From: a virus
Reading direction: 5' to 3' (one strand)
Virus record (IMG/VR): IMGVR_UViG_3300028840_000114
Span: 1 to 36,286 of that record
Length of the DNA: 36,286 nucleotides
Shown: positions 34,579 through 36,286 of the stretch, piece by piece
How the letters are laid out: each line of letters starts with the position of its first letter
Position numbering within the stretch: the first letter of the stretch is position 1
Notes under the pieces: generated by a model
Told to the model about the DNA's origin: nothing
Seen by the model: the letters and a program-made list of their open reading frames with translations, nothing else
The model's database searches: none
Position numbers and translations under genes: made by a program

Positions 34579-36286
34579 TCATTGGAATATAATCCCGCCA
34601 GAATACACAGTATTGACTGCCGCCATATTAATAGACGTTCCTCCAGTCGCACCGTTAATAGTTTGAGTTGACCCAAGAAATATCTGATACTCATTACCTA
34701 CTGTATTGATGTTTGAGTTGGAGCAATCTGCTCGTGACTGCCCCTCACACCTAACACCGACACTGCCAGCAGTTGAGTTAGTCAGAGTCATGAATCGACA
34801 ATTTAGAGTAGAGGCGTTTTGAGCTAGTATATTAGAATTACCATAACTAGAGGTGATTGTAGCCGTATGCAAATTAATCTTACAACTTGACGCAGCAAGA
34901 GCAACCCTGCCAGTAAAATTCGATATATTAGTATCTCTCGCATTTATCGAGCTACTGCTATCTGCCTGGAGGCAACCAACACCATTAGTAAAGGTAGCCG
35001 ATCTCACATCTATGCTAGAACTACGCGAACTACTTACAGCCAGTACTGTAGTGTTGTTTATCGTTGCGATATTAGCGTGAATAGAAGAACTACCACTAGC
35101 AGACAGTCCAGTTGCCGAACCACTAGCAGTACCAGCCTCGAAATTAATACTGCTATTAAACTCAGCAAGCGCACCAAGAGTAGTACAGGAGCTCGCATCA
35201 GCAGCTCTAGCATTGATACGTGAAGTATCAGTAGCGCGAATACCATAGTTACAACTGTCCGCAATCAGAGACTCAGCGTTCATATTTGAGCCATCATTGA
35301 CCCACAGCCCAACGTCCCCAGCCCCACTTACATCAGCAAAAGAACAATCACCACTAGACACCCTATGGACAACAATTCCATATCTACCAGCACCAGAAAA
35401 GTCGGAACCTCTAGCCCATAGCTCTGATTGATACGCCTGAATACCATCAGCGCCAGCGTTTCGTATACCACCACTACAAAGCAGTTTAGACTGATTTAAA
35501 AAGAATCCGTTTCGTTCTGTAGCAGAACCAGAAGAATCCATAACAAACTGCACAGAGATGGTTGGCAGTGTAGCTTTGTAGGCATAGAACGCTGGATAAA
35601 CCCAACCACCATCTAGAGCCTCTGTTAAAGCACTGCGTGTGATGGACACAGTAGCGTCAACAGAAGTTAAATGAATCCAGCCAAGGTCTTTATATGTGAC
35701 TGATACTTGCTCTGCCATCACAAAGCCTGACTGAAGCTCTAGCGTCACAAATGGGTCATGTATACCAACCCCATCAGCAGTAGACTGATTCACTGGATAT
35801 TTGGCAGACAGATCATCAAGAGCAGCCTGAATAGTTGCATAGTCACCAGTAGCACCAACAGTATAAGTGACTGAACTATTGACTAGCGGAGCAACATCAG
35901 CTTTAGAATAAACATCAAGATTAGTACGAGCTGTAGCGGCGTCACTAACACCAGAAAGATCAGCAACATCCGACTGTGTAGCATAGTCAGGCGGTAGAGC
36001 ATTGTGATCTACGTTGTAGGTGAGGACAGTGACAATATCATCAGCAGCGGCACCTGATGTTAGAGCGATGGTCTTAGTAGCTACTGTGTACGTGTACTCT
36101 GTATCTGACAGAGCAGCGCCATTTAGGAACACCTGAGCATATTTAGCTTCATATGGGAGAATGAAGTCAGTCTGAGCTGCTGTAGCCGCTGGGAATGAAT
36201 AACTAGACACACCACCAACTAGACCCACTGTCACCTCTACCCAGCCAGTGCCATCATAAACCTTCATAGTTTGAGAATTAGTGTTC
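34579..36286 (-). CDS. Tailspike/tail fibre with pectate-lyase-like beta-helix (5' end outside window)
   Basis: The frame is open past the right edge (codons NTNSQT precede MKVYDGTGWVEV), so the start lies outside. Numbering is from the ATG at 36267. Residues 1-88 form a beta-rich N-terminal region. A linker with DVYSKADVAPL follows, then SSVTYTVGATGDYATIQAAL (131-150), which opens many pectate-lyase-like beta-helices. From about residue 255 to 532 the chain is a series of units of about 22-25 residues with a recurring SSSI-A/D-R-like core, for example SSSIHANIATINNTTVLAV, SSSIDVRSATFTNGVGCLQ and SSSINARDTNISNFTGRVAL. These are the rungs of a right-handed beta-helix. Such spikes bind and often cut surface polysaccharide. 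Catalytic residues could not be assigned. Confidence 0.88.
   Translation of the reverse strand, partial: NTNSQTMKVYDGTGWVEVTVGLVGGVSSYSFPAATAAQTDFILPYEAKYAQVFLNGAALSDTEYTYTVATKTIALTSGAAADDIVTVLTYNVDHNALPPDYATQSDVADLSGVSDAATARTNLDVYSKADVAPLVNSSVTYTVGATGDYATIQAALDDLSAKYPVNQSTADGVGIHDPFVTLELQSGFVMAEQVSVTYKDLGWIHLTSVDATVSITRSALTEALDGGWVYPAFYAYKATLPTISVQFVMDSSGSATERNGFFLNQSKLLCSGGIRNAGADGIQAYQSELWARGSDFSGAGRYGIVVHRVSSGDCSFADVSGAGDVGLWVNDGSNMNAESLIADSCNYGIRATDTSRINARAADASSCTTLGALAEFNSSINFEAGTASGSATGLSASGSSSIHANIATINNTTVLAVSSSRSSSIDVRSATFTNGVGCLQADSSSSINARDTNISNFTGRVALAASSCKINLHTATITSSYGNSNILAQNASTLNCRFMTLTNSTAGSVGVRCEGQSRADCSNSNINTVGNEYQIFLGSTQTINGATGGTSINMAAVNTVYSGGIIFQ

Noticed and set aside
1-36286. 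Signs of a prophage or mobile element: integrase, attachment repeats, transposase, CRISPR array, long inverted repeats
   Set aside because: None were seen; the layout is that of a lytic podovirus.

Overview
This window is a stretch of a tailed, podovirus-type bacteriophage genome: a T7-style replication, tail and internal-virion gene set, but without a T7-type RNA polymerase in the visible part. A T7 gp4-like helicase, a T7 gp5-like family-A DNA polymerase, phage-borne class Ia ribonucleotide reductase, a SIO1-like capsid/portal set and two convergent transcription blocks suggest a lytic podovirus related to the SIO1/VpV262-like group (Zobellviridae-like) infecting a Gram-negative, possibly marine, bacterium. 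The family placement is inference. No integrase, repressor, CRISPR array, IS element or tRNA was recognised. Both ends are cut inside genes: the helicase at the left edge and the tailspike at the right edge.

Left block (1-12934, all + strand): DNA replication and nucleotide metabolism. Helicase C-terminal part; an accessory cluster of very small genes (about 1100-3292) with a long out-of-frame overlap, a 29-bp tandem duplication, a repeated ribosome-binding cassette, a frameshifted SLOG-type gene and a possible CTG-start mini-gene; a DNA polymerase split into exonuclease and polymerase reading frames; an ECF-like sigma factor with two region-4-like helix-turn-helix units; a putative ssDNA-binding protein; a 5'-3' flap exonuclease; an HNH nuclease; a metallophosphoesterase; a MazG-like pyrophosphohydrolase; a DUF6378-like protein; NrdA and NrdB. 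Most genes are coupled by 1-30 nt overlaps, which fits one or a few long transcripts.

Right block (12900-36286, all - strand, read right to left): tailspike, two tail/fibre accessory proteins, a lysis module (coiled-coil tail-anchored protein, M15 peptidase endolysin, a 15-residue basic micro-ORF, holin), terminase small and large subunits, portal, an HNH-derived basic protein, a small helical protein, scaffold, major capsid protein, a capsid-neighbour protein, a strong intrinsic terminator, a head-fibre-like protein, tail tubular proteins A and B, a gp14-like protein, two very large internal virion (ejection) proteins, and a virion-module zincin-like metallopeptidase. The two blocks meet tail to tail with a 35-bp gene overlap and no canonical terminator.

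The genes form a standard programme: replicate (helicase, polymerase, SSB, exonuclease), recycle and make dNTPs (MazG, NrdAB), then switch to late transcription, plausibly through the phage sigma factor since no RNA polymerase gene is visible. Capsids are then built on the scaffold, filled by the terminase, fitted with tail and ejection proteins, and released by holin and endolysin. The less ordinary items are the split polymerase, the double-region-4 sigma factor, the ejection-module metallopeptidase, the modular small-gene cluster and the micro-ORF in the lysis cassette.
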